64,000 nucleotides of DNA from JAKFEE01 sp036675815 (GCA_036675815.1 JAKFEE010000050.1:33700-97699); one strand, 5' to 3'; positions 26,135-35,543 are shown, numbered from the stretch's first letter. Made by a program: numbers and translations. The notes: generated by a model not told the origin, from the letters alone.

Positions 26135-27424
26135 CTACTGCGCCGCCCGCGCCGTGCGGGGCGCATCGTCGGCGCCGAACAGCTCGCGCAGGGTAAGATC
26201 GAGGCAGTTGCGCTCGGCCGTGTCCGACGAGGCCAGGCGATCCAATAATGTTTCCTGCCAGGGGGCGCGCGCCGTTTCACCCTCTTCCGGTGCCAGGCGC
26301 AAATCGAGGGCGCGCACCAGATCGTACAGGGTCACCGCATCGGGATCGCGGCCCAGCATGTAACGGCCATCGTCGAGGCGAACGGCGAGTCGCGCCCGCT
26401 GCAGCAGGTGCAGCACGCCAAGCAGCGATTCGCCGCCGGCGGCGGTCATGGCCAGCAGGTCGCGGCGGCTGATGCCGCGGCTTCCCCGCCGGTGATCGTC
26501 ATACAGGCAGTGGAGGACGTCGGCCGCCAGGGCCAGGCGCCGCGCCGCGGGCAGCAGGCCGGGGCGGTCGAGATGGCCATGACGCCATTCGGGCAGCGCC
26601 GCCGTGATCACTGCGCCGAGCAGCACGACGACCCAGGAAAAATACAGCCAGGCCAGGAAGATCGGCACCGCCGCCAGGGTCCCGTACAGCGTTTCATAGG
26701 TACGGCCCGAGCCGATGTAGATGGCGAAGCTCCAGCGCAGCAGGGTGAACGCCAGCGCCGCAAGCAAGCCGCCCAGCGCGGCGTCGCGCATCCGTACCCG
26801 GCGATTGGGCACGGCGTAGTAGAGGATGGCAAAGGCCAGCGCCACCAATACCGTCGGCAGCACCGCCGCCCAGCGCTCGACGTCGGCGAAGCCCCGCTCT
26901 TCGGCGGCGCGACCGATGGCGTCGAGGGCGCCGGCCAGCGAGAAGCTGGTGCCGACCAAGAGCGGCCCCAGGGTGATGATCGTCCAGTAGACGAACAGCC
27001 GCGAACTGATGCGCCGGGCGTGCTCGACCCGGAAGATCTGATTGATCGCGCCCTCGATGGTGAGCAGCAGCATCACGGCGGTGAAACTGAGGCCGACGAT
27101 GCCCAGCGCGGTGAGTTGGCCGGCATTGTCGACGAAGCGCTGCACCCATTGCTGCACCTGATCGCCGACTTCCGGCACGAAGTTGGTGAAGATGAACTCC
27201 TGCAGGCGCTGGCGGGCGTCGTGGAACACCGGAAAGGCAGCCAGCATGGCCAAGCCGATGGCCAGCATCGGCACCAGCGCCAGCAAGGTGGTGTAAGCCA
27301 GAGCCGACGCCAGCGACAGCCCGGAATCGCGGGTGAAACGGTCGAGCACATAGGCGAGGAAGTGCCACACGTTCCGCAGTTTGCCGCCCAAAAGCTTTGC
27401 TGTAGGATGCCGGCGCTTTGTCAT
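26135..27424 (-). CDS. YihY/BrkB-family membrane protein
   Basis: Inner-membrane protein of 429 residues. Six hydrophobic segments appear in the first 290 residues, with the family motifs LASALAYTTLLALVPMLA and GAVITAALPEW. The C-terminal 130 residues form a soluble, probably winged-helix-like tail present in many proteobacterial members. Once annotated ribonuclease BN, the family has no settled function. ATG 27424 is chosen over a start five codons earlier. The gene is divergent from fabI with only 32 bp between starts. Confidence 0.88.
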   Translation of the reverse strand: MTKRRHPTAKLLGGKLRNVWHFLAYVLDRFTRDSGLSLASALAYTTLLALVPMLAIGLAMLAAFPVFHDARQRLQEFIFTNFVPEVGDQVQQWVQRFVDNAGQLTALGIVGLSFTAVMLLLTIEGAINQIFRVEHARRISSRLFVYWTIITLGPLLVGTSFSLAGALDAIGRAAEERGFADVERWAAVLPTVLVALAFAILYYAVPNRRVRMRDAALGGLLAALAFTLLRWSFAIYIGSGRTYETLYGTLAAVPIFLAWLYFSWVVVLLGAVITAALPEWRHGHLDRPGLLPAARRLALAADVLHCLYDDHRRGSRGISRRDLLAMTAAGGESLLGVLHLLQRARLAVRLDDGRYMLGRDPDAVTLYDLVRALDLRLAPEEGETARAPWQETLLDRLASSDTAERNCLDLTLRELFGADDAPRTARAAQ

Positions 27425-27456
27425 AAAAACCCAGAACACGCAGTGAGGACTAAAGG

Positions 27457-28269
27457 ATGCGCTCTCCCGCTCCGCTGATGGCCGGCAAAAAGGGCCTGAT
27501 AATGGGCGTCGCCAACGACCACTCGATTGCTTGGGGGATTGCCCAGGCCGCCCATGCCCACGGTGCCGACCTTGCCTTCACCTATCAGGGTGACGCGCTG
27601 GAGAAGCGGGTGCGCCCGCTGGCCGATTCGCTCGGCAGCCAGTTCGTCCTGCCCTGCGACGTCGCCGACGAGGCCAGCGTCGACTCCGTCTTCCGCGCCA
27701 TCGAGGAGAGGTGGGGCAAGCTCGATTTCCTGGTTCATGCCATCGCCTATTCCGACAAGGACGAACTGAAGGGCAAGTACGTCGATACCACGGCCGACAA
27801 TTTCGGCAAGACCATGCAGATCTCGGTGTATTCCTTCACCGCCCTGTGCCGCCGCGCCGCGCCGCTGATGCGCGACGGCGGCAGCCTGCTCACCTTGTCC
27901 TATTATGGGGCCGAGAAGGTGATGCCGCACTACAATGTGATGGGCGTGGCCAAGGCCGCGCTCGAGGCCAGCGTGCGTTATCTGGCCATGGACCTGGGCG
28001 ACCAGAACATCCGCGTCAACGCCATCTCGGCCGGGCCGATCAAGACCCTGGCGGCGTCCGGCATCGGCGATTTCCGCTACATTCTCAAGTGGAACCAGTA
28101 CAATTCGCCCATGCGCCGCAACGTCACCCTGGAAGACATCGGCGGTGCCGGCATTTATCTGTTGTCCGATCTTGCCTCGGGCGTCAGCGGCGAGGTCCAT
28201 CACGTCGATTGCGGCTATCACGTCGTCGGCATGAAGCGCGCCGACGCCCCCGACATCACGGTGGTGTAG
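27457..28269 (+). CDS. fabI: Enoyl-[acyl-carrier-protein] reductase (NADH)
   Basis: Reduces enoyl-ACP in the last step of each fatty-acid elongation round. The 270 residues form a short-chain dehydrogenase fold with the FabI-specific nucleotide motif GLIMGVANDHSIAWGIA and catalytic Tyr 159 and Lys 166 (YNVMGVAK, spaced Y-x6-K). The start ATG 27457 has AAAGG directly upstream. It is followed one base later by aroC, and the other fab genes are about 18 kb away in the window. Confidence 0.95.
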   Translation: MRSPAPLMAGKKGLIMGVANDHSIAWGIAQAAHAHGADLAFTYQGDALEKRVRPLADSLGSQFVLPCDVADEASVDSVFRAIEERWGKLDFLVHAIAYSDKDELKGKYVDTTADNFGKTMQISVYSFTALCRRAAPLMRDGGSLLTLSYYGAEKVMPHYNVMGVAKAALEASVRYLAMDLGDQNIRVNAISAGPIKTLAASGIGDFRYILKWNQYNSPMRRNVTLEDIGGAGIYLLSDLASGVSGEVHHVDCGYHVVGMKRADAPDITVV

Positions 28270-28270
28270 C

Positions 28271-29350
28271 TTGTCCGGCAACGCCTTCGGCCATCTGTTC
28301 CGCTTCACCACCTTCGGCGAAAGCCATGGGCCGGCGATCGGCTGCATCGTCGAAGGCGTGCCGCCTCGAATCCCGCTGGCCGAGCCCGACATCCAGGTCT
28401 GGCTCGACCGCCGCCGCCCCGGCCAGTCGCGCTTCACTACGCAGCGGCAGGAGCCGGATGCGGTGCGCATCCTGTCGGGCGTGTTCGAGGGCCGCACCAC
28501 CGGCACGCCCATCGGCCTGCTGATCGAGAATACCGACCATCGCTCGAAGGACTACGGCGACATCGCCCAGGCCTTCCGCCCCGGCCATGCCGACGTCACC
28601 TACTGGCAGAAATACGGCATCCGCGATTATCGCGGCGGCGGTCGCGCCTCGGCGCGCGAGACGGCGATGCGCGTCGCCGCCGGCGCCATCGCCCGCAAGG
28701 TGCTCGACCACCTCGCCCCCGGCATCACCATCCGCGGCGCCATGATCCAGATCGGGCCGCATCGCATCGACCGCAGCCGCTGGGATTGGGCCGAGGTCGA
28801 GCGCAATCCCTTCTGGTGCCCCGATCCCGGCCAGTCCAATGCCTGGGCCGACTATCTCGACGCCATCCGCAAGGCCGGCTCGTCGATCGGCGCCGTGGTC
28901 GAGGTGGTGGCCGAGGGCGTGCCGGCGGGCCTGGGCGCCCCGGTCTACGACAAGCTCGACGCCGACCTGGCCAAGGCGCTGATGAGCATCAATGCCGTCA
29001 AGGGCGTCGAGATCGGCGACGGCTTCGCCACCGCGGCGCTGACCGGCGAGGACAACGCCGACCAGATGCGCATGCGGGACGGCGCCATCGCCTATCTGTC
29101 CAACCATGCCGGCGGCATCCTCGGCGGCATCGCCACCGGCCAGCCGATCGTCGCCCGGATCGCGGTCAAGCCGACCAGCTCGATCCTGACGCCCCGGCGC
29201 AGCGTCGACATCCACGGCAACGAGGTCGATGTGCGCACCACCGGCCGCCACGACCCTTGCGTCGGCATCCGCGCCGTGCCGGTGGCCGAGGCGATGATGG
29301 CGGTGACCCTGGCCGACCACCTGCTCCGCCACCGCGCCCAATGCGGCTGA
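28271..29350 (+). CDS. aroC: Chorismate synthase
   Basis: Makes chorismate from EPSP, the last step of the shikimate pathway, with reduced FMN. At 359 residues it has normal length, with family signatures FGESHGPAIGCIVEGVPP, RPGHADVTYWQKYGIRDYRG in parts, GGGRASARETA and the late GRHDPCVGIRAVPVAEAM. The start is a TTG at 28271, directly after the fabI stop, which keeps its translation tied to fabI; no alternative ATG precedes the conserved N terminus. Confidence 0.95.
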   Translation: MSGNAFGHLFRFTTFGESHGPAIGCIVEGVPPRIPLAEPDIQVWLDRRRPGQSRFTTQRQEPDAVRILSGVFEGRTTGTPIGLLIENTDHRSKDYGDIAQAFRPGHADVTYWQKYGIRDYRGGGRASARETAMRVAAGAIARKVLDHLAPGITIRGAMIQIGPHRIDRSRWDWAEVERNPFWCPDPGQSNAWADYLDAIRKAGSSIGAVVEVVAEGVPAGLGAPVYDKLDADLAKALMSINAVKGVEIGDGFATAALTGEDNADQMRMRDGAIAYLSNHAGGILGGIATGQPIVARIAVKPTSSILTPRRSVDIHGNEVDVRTTGRHDPCVGIRAVPVAEAMMAVTLADHLLRHRAQCG

Positions 29351-29351
29351 G

Positions 29352-29528
29352 AGCCTGTACTATGGCCGCGATGGCGTTCGCCTGGTCGGTTACGACAACG
29401 AGCGCGGCAAAGGAGACCACAAGCACCTTGGCGAGGTCGAGAGTCCCTACGAGTTCAAAACCATCGAGCGCCTGGTCATGGATTTCGTAGGCGACGTGCA
29501 GGCTGTTCGGCGGAAGGAGGAGCAATGA
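29352..29528 (+). pseudogene. TumE/DUF6516-type toxin, N-terminally truncated
   Basis: The frame reads VRLVGYDNERGKGDHKHLGE and then YEFKTIERLVMDFVGDV, the C-terminal half of TumE-family (DUF6516) toxins as I know them. The expected N-terminal 40-50 residues and start codon are missing; the homology begins right at the aroC stop. The stop overlaps the ATG of the following gene, preserving the usual toxin-antitoxin coupling. Remnant status is inferred from remembered family length. Confidence 0.6.
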
Positions 29529-29868
29529 GCGACCGTGATCCGAAGGTGATCGTCGGCGGCTCGATCGAAGATGGTGCGGCCGCTTTCGTCGCCGCTTGGA
29601 AACGTGCCGAGCGTGGCGAGACTTTCCAGGAACGACAGTTGGCGTTCGAGTCCTGGCACGCGCTGCTCCGCATCCTGACGCCAAAGCGCTACGAGCTGCT
29701 CCGCCACGTCCGCCCCGAAGCGTGGCGGCTCTGGCGCGGGATCTGGATCGCGACTATCGCCGGGTGCATGAGGATGTCGAGATCCTGACGGGCGCCGGCC
29801 TACTTGACCGTGACGCTTCCGGCATCCACGCCGACTACGATGAGATTGCCACCAGAATCGCCATCTGA
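29525..29868 (+). pseudogene. TumA-type HTH antitoxin with a -1 frameshift in a C run
   Basis: Partner of the TumE remnant. The first frame reads VGGSIEDGAAAFVAAWKRAE to LTPKRYELLRHV and then leaves the family pattern. The DNA-binding half continues in another frame as SVAALARDLDRDYRRVHEDV and LLDRDASGIHADYDE, ending at 29868. One extra C in the run at 29713-29716 would restore a 114-residue protein. AAGGAGGAG precedes ATG 29525. As it stands, the helix-turn-helix cannot be made. Confidence 0.65.
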
Positions 29869-30163
29869 CGGGCTGCAGCGCGCGGAGCGCCGGCTCCGCA
29901 TAGGGGTAGCGGACCCGGCGGCGCGCGCTTCATATGGAATGGCGGAGGACCGACCATACCGCAGCCCGATTACGTCATCCGTATGGCTCTGCCCGAGCCC
30001 GAGACGCTCGACGACGACGCGCTGTTGACCGGATCTCGATGACCTCTCCGTGTCTCGGTGTCTCTGTGGTTCGCCATTCTACAGCTATCTTTGCTGTTGA
30101 AAGCCGCCACGCGGATACTCATACATGTTCACCATGTTGATTTTCCAGGAGGGGTGTCGTCGC
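29869..30163. other. Intergenic, 295 bp, with one family A palindrome
   Basis: Contains CGCGGAGCGCCGGCTCCGCA at 29881-29900. Around 29960-30030 a short open stretch reads DYVIRMALPEPETLDDDALL, which looks like a decayed coding fragment of unknown origin. The rhodanese promoter should lie in its right end. Confidence 0.5.
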
Positions 30164-30496
30164 ATGAATACCGAGCCGCAGCGCCTGGTGGAACTGGAGC
30201 CGGCCGAGGTGGAGGCGCGGTTGCGCGCCGGCACCGCCGTGCTGGTCGACGTGCGCGAAGCCCATGAATTCGCCGACGAGCGCATCACCGGCGCCGTGTC
30301 GCTGCCGATGTCGGAATTCGAGGCCGAGGCCCTGCCCGCCACCCCGGGCAAGACCGCCATCTTGATGTGCCTGGGCGGCATGCGTTCGGCGGCGGTGGCC
30401 GAGATGCTGCTGGACGGCGGCCACGCCCCGGTCATCCACCTGAAGGGCGGCTTGCAGGCGTGGAAGGACGCCGGCCTGCCTACCCTTTCCGAGTAG
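30164..30496 (+). CDS. Single-domain rhodanese
   Basis: Sulfurtransferase-type protein of 110 residues with VLVDVREAHEFADERI and the persulfide-forming Cys 69 in the loop CLGGMRSA. No signal peptide is seen, so it is cytoplasmic. I start at ATG 30164, with GGAGGGG about ten bases upstream, rather than the upstream ATG at 30125. Substrate unknown; the persulfide dioxygenase-like gene at 38.9 kb could be metabolically related. Confidence 0.88.
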   Translation: MNTEPQRLVELEPAEVEARLRAGTAVLVDVREAHEFADERITGAVSLPMSEFEAEALPATPGKTAILMCLGGMRSAAVAEMLLDGGHAPVIHLKGGLQAWKDAGLPTLSE

Positions 30497-30583
30497 CCAC
30501 CGCCTTGGAGATATCCCGCACGCAGGATTGTGTTGCGGGCGATTTGCGGCGACTTTCCCCCCGTGCCGACTGGAAGGAAAGAC

Positions 30584-30880
30584 ATGCTCAATCACCCGAA
30601 CATTTCGCCGGGAGAAGTCCTGCTGGAAGAATTTTTGAAGCCGGCCGGCATGACTTCGCTCAGCTTGGCCGACAAACTCAAGATTCCATTCGAACGCATT
30701 GCTGACATTCTGGCCGGCCACAAGGCCATCTGTGTCGATACGGCGCTTCGCCTAGCACATTATTTCGGCACCTCCGACCGGTTCTGGCTGGACTTGCAGA
30801 TCAGCTACGACCTCGCGAAGGCGCGCCATTCGGCCTGCCACATCCGGCGGGAAATCACCCCATTGTCGTCGGCGGCCTGA
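30584..30880 (+). CDS. Orphan HigA/VapI-family antitoxin
   Basis: A 98-residue helix-turn-helix protein with the family opening HPGEVLLEEF-like sequence (ISPGEVLLEEFLKPAGM), SLADKLKIPFERIADILAG and the late TALRLAHYFGTSDRFWLDLQ in parts. HigA proteins normally follow a HigB mRNA interferase; none is visible upstream in the 87-bp gap, so this one appears to be an orphan that may act as a transcription factor. AAGGAA precedes ATG 30584. Confidence 0.85.
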   Translation: MLNHPNISPGEVLLEEFLKPAGMTSLSLADKLKIPFERIADILAGHKAICVDTALRLAHYFGTSDRFWLDLQISYDLAKARHSACHIRREITPLSSAA

Positions 30881-30956
30881 CGTCCGGCGCGGTTGACCCC
30901 TTCGCGGCGGCGTCCTATTAGCCTCCATCGGACGCTTAACTCCGCGAGAGCCTGCC

Positions 30957-32738
30957 ATGCGCGTCGTCGCACGTTTCCTCCTCATCGTTCTGGCGCTGGT
31001 GGGGCTGATCACCGTGACCGCCACCGGCCTCGGCGTCTGGCTGATTGCGCGCCAGGCCGAAACGAAGCCGCTGCCCGATCGCGTGGTGCTGACCCTCGAT
31101 CTCGATCGCGGCGTCGTCGAGCGGGCGCCCACCGGATTGCTCGGCCGCCTGCAACTCGACGGCGCCTATCCCATGCGCGAGGTGCTGGACGCCCTCGACA
31201 AGGCCGCCACCGACGAGCGGGTCACCGGCCTCGTCGTGCGCCTGAGTGACGGCGATCTCAGCATGGCCAAGGCCCAGGAACTCCGCGATGCGGTGACCGC
31301 CTTCCGCGAGTCGGGCAAGCCGGCGCTGCTCTTTTCCGAGAGCATCGGCGGCGATGGCAACGGCACCATTGCCTATTATCTCGCCACCGCGTTCAGCCAG
31401 GTGTGGCTGCAGCCGTCGGGCGACCTGTCCCTGGCCGGCTTCTCGCTGGAACTGCCGTTCCTGCGCGACCTGCTCGACACCCTGGAGATCAAGCCGCAGT
31501 TCGGTGCCCGCCACGAGTACAAGACGGCCATCGACAGCCTGACCGAGCAGGGCCTGACGCCGGCCAATCGCCAGTCGATCCAGGCGCTGCTCGACGCCTG
31601 GACCAATCAAGTGGTCGCGGCGGTGTCGGCGGCCCGCGGCGTGCCGGCCGAGACGGTGCGCGGCCTCATCGACAAGGCGCCGCTGCTGCCCGAAGAGGCG
31701 CTGAGCGAGCGTCTGGTCGATCGCCTCGGCTACTGGGACGAGGCCGAAACGGCCCTGGGCGAGACCGAGGACCTCGATGCCCTCGCCTACCTGCAGCGCA
31801 CCGACGACGCGGCCGGCGACGCCGCCGGCGCCGCGACCAAGGTGGCGCTGATCTACGCCCTCGGCACCGTGCAGAGCCGGGAGGAGGGCTCGCCCTTGGC
31901 CGGCGGCAGCGTCATGGCGTCGGAGACGCTGGTCAAGGCCCTGCGCGACGCGGCCGAGGACGAGGACGTCAAGGCCATCCTGCTGCGCATCGACAGCCCC
32001 GGCGGCTCGTACGTGGCTTCCGACACCATCTGGCGGGCGGTGAGGAAGGCGCGTGAAGCCGGCAAGCCGGTCGTGGTGTCGATGGCGGGCACCGCGGCCT
32101 CGGGCGGCTACTTCGTGGCCATGGCCGCCGATCGCATCGTTGCCCATCCCGGCACCATCACCGGCTCGATCGGCGTCTTCGCCGGCAAGCTGGTGCTGGG
32201 CGAGTTCTGGGAGCGGATGGGCATCACCTGGGATGGGGTGAAGACCGGCGCCCACGCCGGCATGTGGAGCTTCAACCAGCCATTCTCGGAATCGGCGTGG
32301 CAGCGCTTGCAGCTCCAGCTCGACCGCATCTACGGCGACTTCACCGGCAAGGTCGCCGAAGCCCGCGGCCTGGACGCCGCCGCCATCGACCGCGTCGCCC
32401 GCGGTCGCATCTGGAGCGGCGCCGATGCCCATCGCCTCGGGCTGGTCGACGACCTCGGCGGCTATCGCACCGCGCTGGCCGTCGTGCGCGAGGTCGCCGG
32501 GCTACCCGCGGATGCCCGCCTCGACCTGCAGCCGTTCCCCGAGCGCAAATCGGCCCTGGCGGCCTTGGTCGATGCGCTGCGCAGCGGCAAGGTGCCGGAG
32601 GCCCAGTTGCTGGGCGACGGCTTGCGCACGCTGGCGCGCCTCGGCCAGACCCTGGGGCCGCTCCTCGATCAGATGGAGGCCGGCACCCGCCTAGGGGAAT
32701 TGCACACGCCCCTGCCCCTCACCACGTCGGAGCGGTGA
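30957..32738 (+). CDS. sppA: Signal peptide peptidase SppA, 67K type
   Basis: Membrane-bound serine/lysine protease that degrades cleaved signal peptides. The 593 residues comprise an N-terminal membrane helix (7-30) and two tandem ClpP-fold domains. The general base is Lys 189 (HEYKTAIDSLTE), and the nucleophile is the Ser in GTAASGGYFVA (near 382), with ILLRIDSPGG between. This is the long E. coli-like form. The gene follows an orphan HigA and has no obvious operon partner. Confidence 0.93.
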   Translation: MRVVARFLLIVLALVGLITVTATGLGVWLIARQAETKPLPDRVVLTLDLDRGVVERAPTGLLGRLQLDGAYPMREVLDALDKAATDERVTGLVVRLSDGDLSMAKAQELRDAVTAFRESGKPALLFSESIGGDGNGTIAYYLATAFSQVWLQPSGDLSLAGFSLELPFLRDLLDTLEIKPQFGARHEYKTAIDSLTEQGLTPANRQSIQALLDAWTNQVVAAVSAARGVPAETVRGLIDKAPLLPEEALSERLVDRLGYWDEAETALGETEDLDALAYLQRTDDAAGDAAGAATKVALIYALGTVQSREEGSPLAGGSVMASETLVKALRDAAEDEDVKAILLRIDSPGGSYVASDTIWRAVRKAREAGKPVVVSMAGTAASGGYFVAMAADRIVAHPGTITGSIGVFAGKLVLGEFWERMGITWDGVKTGAHAGMWSFNQPFSESAWQRLQLQLDRIYGDFTGKVAEARGLDAAAIDRVARGRIWSGADAHRLGLVDDLGGYRTALAVVREVAGLPADARLDLQPFPERKSALAALVDALRSGKVPEAQLLGDGLRTLARLGQTLGPLLDQMEAGTRLGELHTPLPLTTSER

Positions 32739-33307
32739 GCGAGCACACCCAGGTCGAGAGCCTGACTTCATCGGTCCCGTCGATGCCTTTGACGGCGAAA
32801 CGGTGATGTTTCGCGGCATCGACGACCCGACCCAACTACGTCCGTGCATCGTTCGCTCATGGGAGCGGTCCCGGGCCAACTGCGCCGGCAACGCCCTCGC
32901 CGGCGATTTCGCCACCGGCTAACGCGGTCTTCGACCATACGCATCGCCCCCTCTGTCGTCATTGCCGGGCTTGACCCGGCAATCCATGGACCCCCGGGTC
33001 AAGCCCGGGGGTGACGAGGAGAAGGGTGAACTCGATTGAGCGGAAAATGCGCTGGAGCGGGACGAAGACGGACGGCATCGATTCGGGATGCAGAGCGCTT
33101 GGAGCGCGGAGCTCCAGCTCCGCATTCCGCGTGCGGACCCGGAGGTCCGCGCTTCTTCTCTGGACGGCTCGGATCAACCTGAACCCATCACGCGCCAGCA
33201 TGGATGCGACCGAACTTCCGGTCATGAACACCTAACGAAAGGGGTGGTCCGCGCCCCCGACTCTGCTGTATACGCGGAACGGACTTCGGCGGGATCACGG
33301 GGAGACG
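32739..33307. other. Intergenic, 569 bp, repeat-rich
   Basis: Holds a family B element at 32957-33016 of the variant CGTCATTGCCGGGCTTGACC with a matching inverted end (GGGTCAAGCCCGGGGGTGACG), and a paired family A palindrome at 33101-33155 (CGCGGAGCTCCAGCTCCGC, then TGCGGACCCGGAGGTCCGC). A short open stretch at 32764-32922 has no proper start and is not called. The Nudix promoter must be near the right end. Confidence 0.75.
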
Positions 33308-33736
33308 ATGGCCAAGCACAAGCCTCTGATCCAGTATGCCGCCCTGCCGCTCCGTATCATGGACGACGGACAGCCTTCGGTGCTGCTCATCACCTCACGC
33401 GAGACCCGCCGCTGGATCATCCCCAAGGGCCGCCCCGAAAAGGGCCTGGCCCCGCATGAAGTGGCCGAGCGCGAGGCCTTCGAGGAGGCCGGGCTGCTCG
33501 GCCGCATCAGCCCCGAGGCCCTCACCTCGTTCAAGTCGGAAAAGCGGCTGAAGTCGGGCAAGGTGCGCGACAGCGTCGTTCAGGTTCATCTGCTGGAGGT
33601 CGAGCGCGAGCTGGACGATTGGCCGGAGAAGGCCGAACGCCAGCGGCAGTGGATGAGCCCGTCGGAAGCGGCGCTGATGGTCGGCGAACCGGGCCTGGTC
33701 GAAGTCTTTCTGAAATTGGCAGCGCCGCGGGCGTGA
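33308..33736 (+). CDS. Nudix hydrolase, diphosphoinositol-polyphosphate-type
   Basis: Hydrolyses a nucleoside diphosphate-linked or polyphosphate substrate. The 142 residues carry the core RRWIIPKGRPEKG and a Nudix box REAFEEAGL; the first Glu of the canonical G-x5-E is Leu here, as often seen in this DIPP-like branch. ATG 33308 has GGGGAGA just upstream. It lies next to the DUF47/Pit phosphate module, which may hint at phosphate or polyphosphate metabolism. Confidence 0.85.
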   Translation: MAKHKPLIQYAALPLRIMDDGQPSVLLITSRETRRWIIPKGRPEKGLAPHEVAEREAFEEAGLLGRISPEALTSFKSEKRLKSGKVRDSVVQVHLLEVERELDDWPEKAERQRQWMSPSEAALMVGEPGLVEVFLKLAAPRA

Positions 33737-33773
33737 CCGCGCCGGCGTCGACGGGGAATAAGAGGAGTGCGTC

Positions 33774-34421
33774 ATGCCGATGTTGCGATGGTACCGCAAG
33801 CTGATGCCGCGGGAAGAGCAGTTCGTTGATCATTTCACCGCGCAGGCCGGCCATCTGGTGGGGGCCGCCGACGCGCTGGCGGCGCTGATGGCGGCGCCGG
33901 CGAGCGAGCGCGACGCCCGCTCGCAGCGGGTCTCGGCCATCGAGCACGAGGCCGATACCGTGACGCGCCAGACCATCGTCGCCTTGCATCGCGCCTTCAT
34001 CACCCCGTTCGACCGCTCCGACATCCACGCCCTCATCAATTCGCTGGACGACGCCATCGACCTGATGGAAGAGGTGGCGCAGGAGGCCGATCTCTACCAC
34101 GTCGACAGCTTCTCGCCGATGATGCGCGAGTTCGCCGAGATCATCCGCCGCGCCACCGCCCTGCTCGCCGAGGTGATGCCGCTGCTCAACCAAATCACCC
34201 GCAACGCCGAGCGCATCACCACGCTGTGCGACAAGGTCGGCCAGTTGGAAAGCGAGGCCGACCGCCTGCTGCGCAAGGCCCTGTCGGAACTGATCGCCGC
34301 CCGCCCCGACGCCATCGAATTCCTCGGGCGCAAGGAGGTCTACGAGAAACTCGAGGCGGTGACCGATCGCTGCGCCGACGTCGCCGACATCATCGAGGGC
34401 ATCGTGCTGGACCAGGTCTGA
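33774..34421 (+). CDS. DUF47 (PhoU-like) regulator of phosphate transport
   Basis: Cytoplasmic helical protein of 215 residues. Features typical of DUF47 are HFTAQAGHLVGAADAL, IEHEADTVTRQTIVALHRAF in parts and LDDAIDLMEEVA. Such proteins resemble PhoU bundles and accompany Pit-type phosphate permeases. The pit gene starts eight bases after its stop. The start ATG 33774 follows AGGAG. Confidence 0.92.
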   Translation: MPMLRWYRKLMPREEQFVDHFTAQAGHLVGAADALAALMAAPASERDARSQRVSAIEHEADTVTRQTIVALHRAFITPFDRSDIHALINSLDDAIDLMEEVAQEADLYHVDSFSPMMREFAEIIRRATALLAEVMPLLNQITRNAERITTLCDKVGQLESEADRLLRKALSELIAARPDAIEFLGRKEVYEKLEAVTDRCADVADIIEGIVLDQV

Positions 34422-34429
34422 GGGCGATC

Positions 34430-35419
34430 ATGGAGATCAGCATCCTTGCCCTGGCGGCGATCATCATCGTCGCCCTCGCCTTCGACTTCATCAACGGCCT
34501 GCACGACGCCGCCAACTCCATCGCCACCGTGGTGTCGACGCGGGTGCTGTCGCCGAAGCTGGCCGTGGCCTGGGCCGCCTTCTTCAACTTCATCGCCTTC
34601 CTGTTCTTCGGCCTGCACGTCGCCGAGACGGTGGGCACCGGCATCGTCAGCCCGGATGTCATCGACCCCGTCGTCATCCTGGCGGCGCTGATCGGCGCCA
34701 TCGCCTGGAACGTGCTCACCTGGTGGCTGGGCCTGCCGTCGTCGAGCTCGCACGCGCTGATCGGCGGCATCGCCGGCGCCGGCATCTCCAAGGCGGGGCT
34801 GGAGGCGATCGTCACCTCGGGCTTCACCAAGACCGCCATCGCCATCGTCGCCTCGCCGGCCATCGGCTTCCTGCTGGCCATCACCATGATGCTGATCGCC
34901 TCATGGGCGGTGCGGCGATCGGCGCCCTTCACCATCGACCAGCGCTTCCGCCACCTGCAACTGCTGTCGGCGGCGATGTATTCGCTCGGCCATGGCGGCA
35001 ACGACGCCCAGAAGACGATGGGCATCATCGCCGTGCTGCTGTTCTCGCAAGGGCTGCTCGGCAGCGAGTTCTACGTGCCGTTCTGGGTGGTCCTGGTGTC
35101 GCAGGCGGCGATGGGCCTGGGCACGCTGCTCGGCGGCTGGCGCATCGTGCGCACCATGGGCTCGCGCATCACCGACCTCAAGCCGTTCCAGGGCTTCTGC
35201 GCCGAGACCGCCGGCGCCATGACGCTGTTCGGCGCCACTTGGCTGGGCATCCCGGTGTCGACCACCCACACCATCACCGGCGCCATCGTCGGCGTCGGCT
35301 CGGCGCGCAAGAGCTCGGCGGTGCGCTGGGGCCTGGCCGGCACCATCGTCTGGGCGTGGATCTTCACCATCCCCGCCGCCGGGCTGATCGCCTGGCTGAG
35401 CTACAAGCTGATCCCGTAG
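34430..35419 (+). CDS. pit: Inorganic phosphate transporter, Pit family
   Basis: Low-affinity phosphate (metal-phosphate) symporter of 329 residues. The two Pit signature repeats are visible: FDFINGLHDAANSIATVVSTR in parts near residue 15, and SLGHGGNDAQKTMGIIAVLL in parts at about 185. SSSSHALIGG and STTHTITGAIVGVG mark the internal duplication. Around ten membrane segments are predicted. ATG 34430 directly follows the DUF47 gene; the longer open frame is a shadow. Confidence 0.93.
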   Translation: MEISILALAAIIIVALAFDFINGLHDAANSIATVVSTRVLSPKLAVAWAAFFNFIAFLFFGLHVAETVGTGIVSPDVIDPVVILAALIGAIAWNVLTWWLGLPSSSSHALIGGIAGAGISKAGLEAIVTSGFTKTAIAIVASPAIGFLLAITMMLIASWAVRRSAPFTIDQRFRHLQLLSAAMYSLGHGGNDAQKTMGIIAVLLFSQGLLGSEFYVPFWVVLVSQAAMGLGTLLGGWRIVRTMGSRITDLKPFQGFCAETAGAMTLFGATWLGIPVSTTHTITGAIVGVGSARKSSAVRWGLAGTIVWAWIFTIPAAGLIAWLSYKLIP

Positions 35420-35543
35420 GGGGACCGGCCGGGGCAGAGGACACACATGAACACGAATGGGAAGCATCCTTCGTGCCCTTCGCGGTCCCCCCGCCCCGCC
35501 GTTCCCGCGCAAGAGCCTGTGAAAAATGCCGTCATCCGCCCTT

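Noticed and set aside
32764..32922. 53-codon stretch (DFIGPVDAFDGETVMF...) between sppA and the Nudix gene
   Set aside because: It has no start codon or ribosome-binding site at a sensible place and no family I could recognise. It may be a decayed fragment but is not supported.
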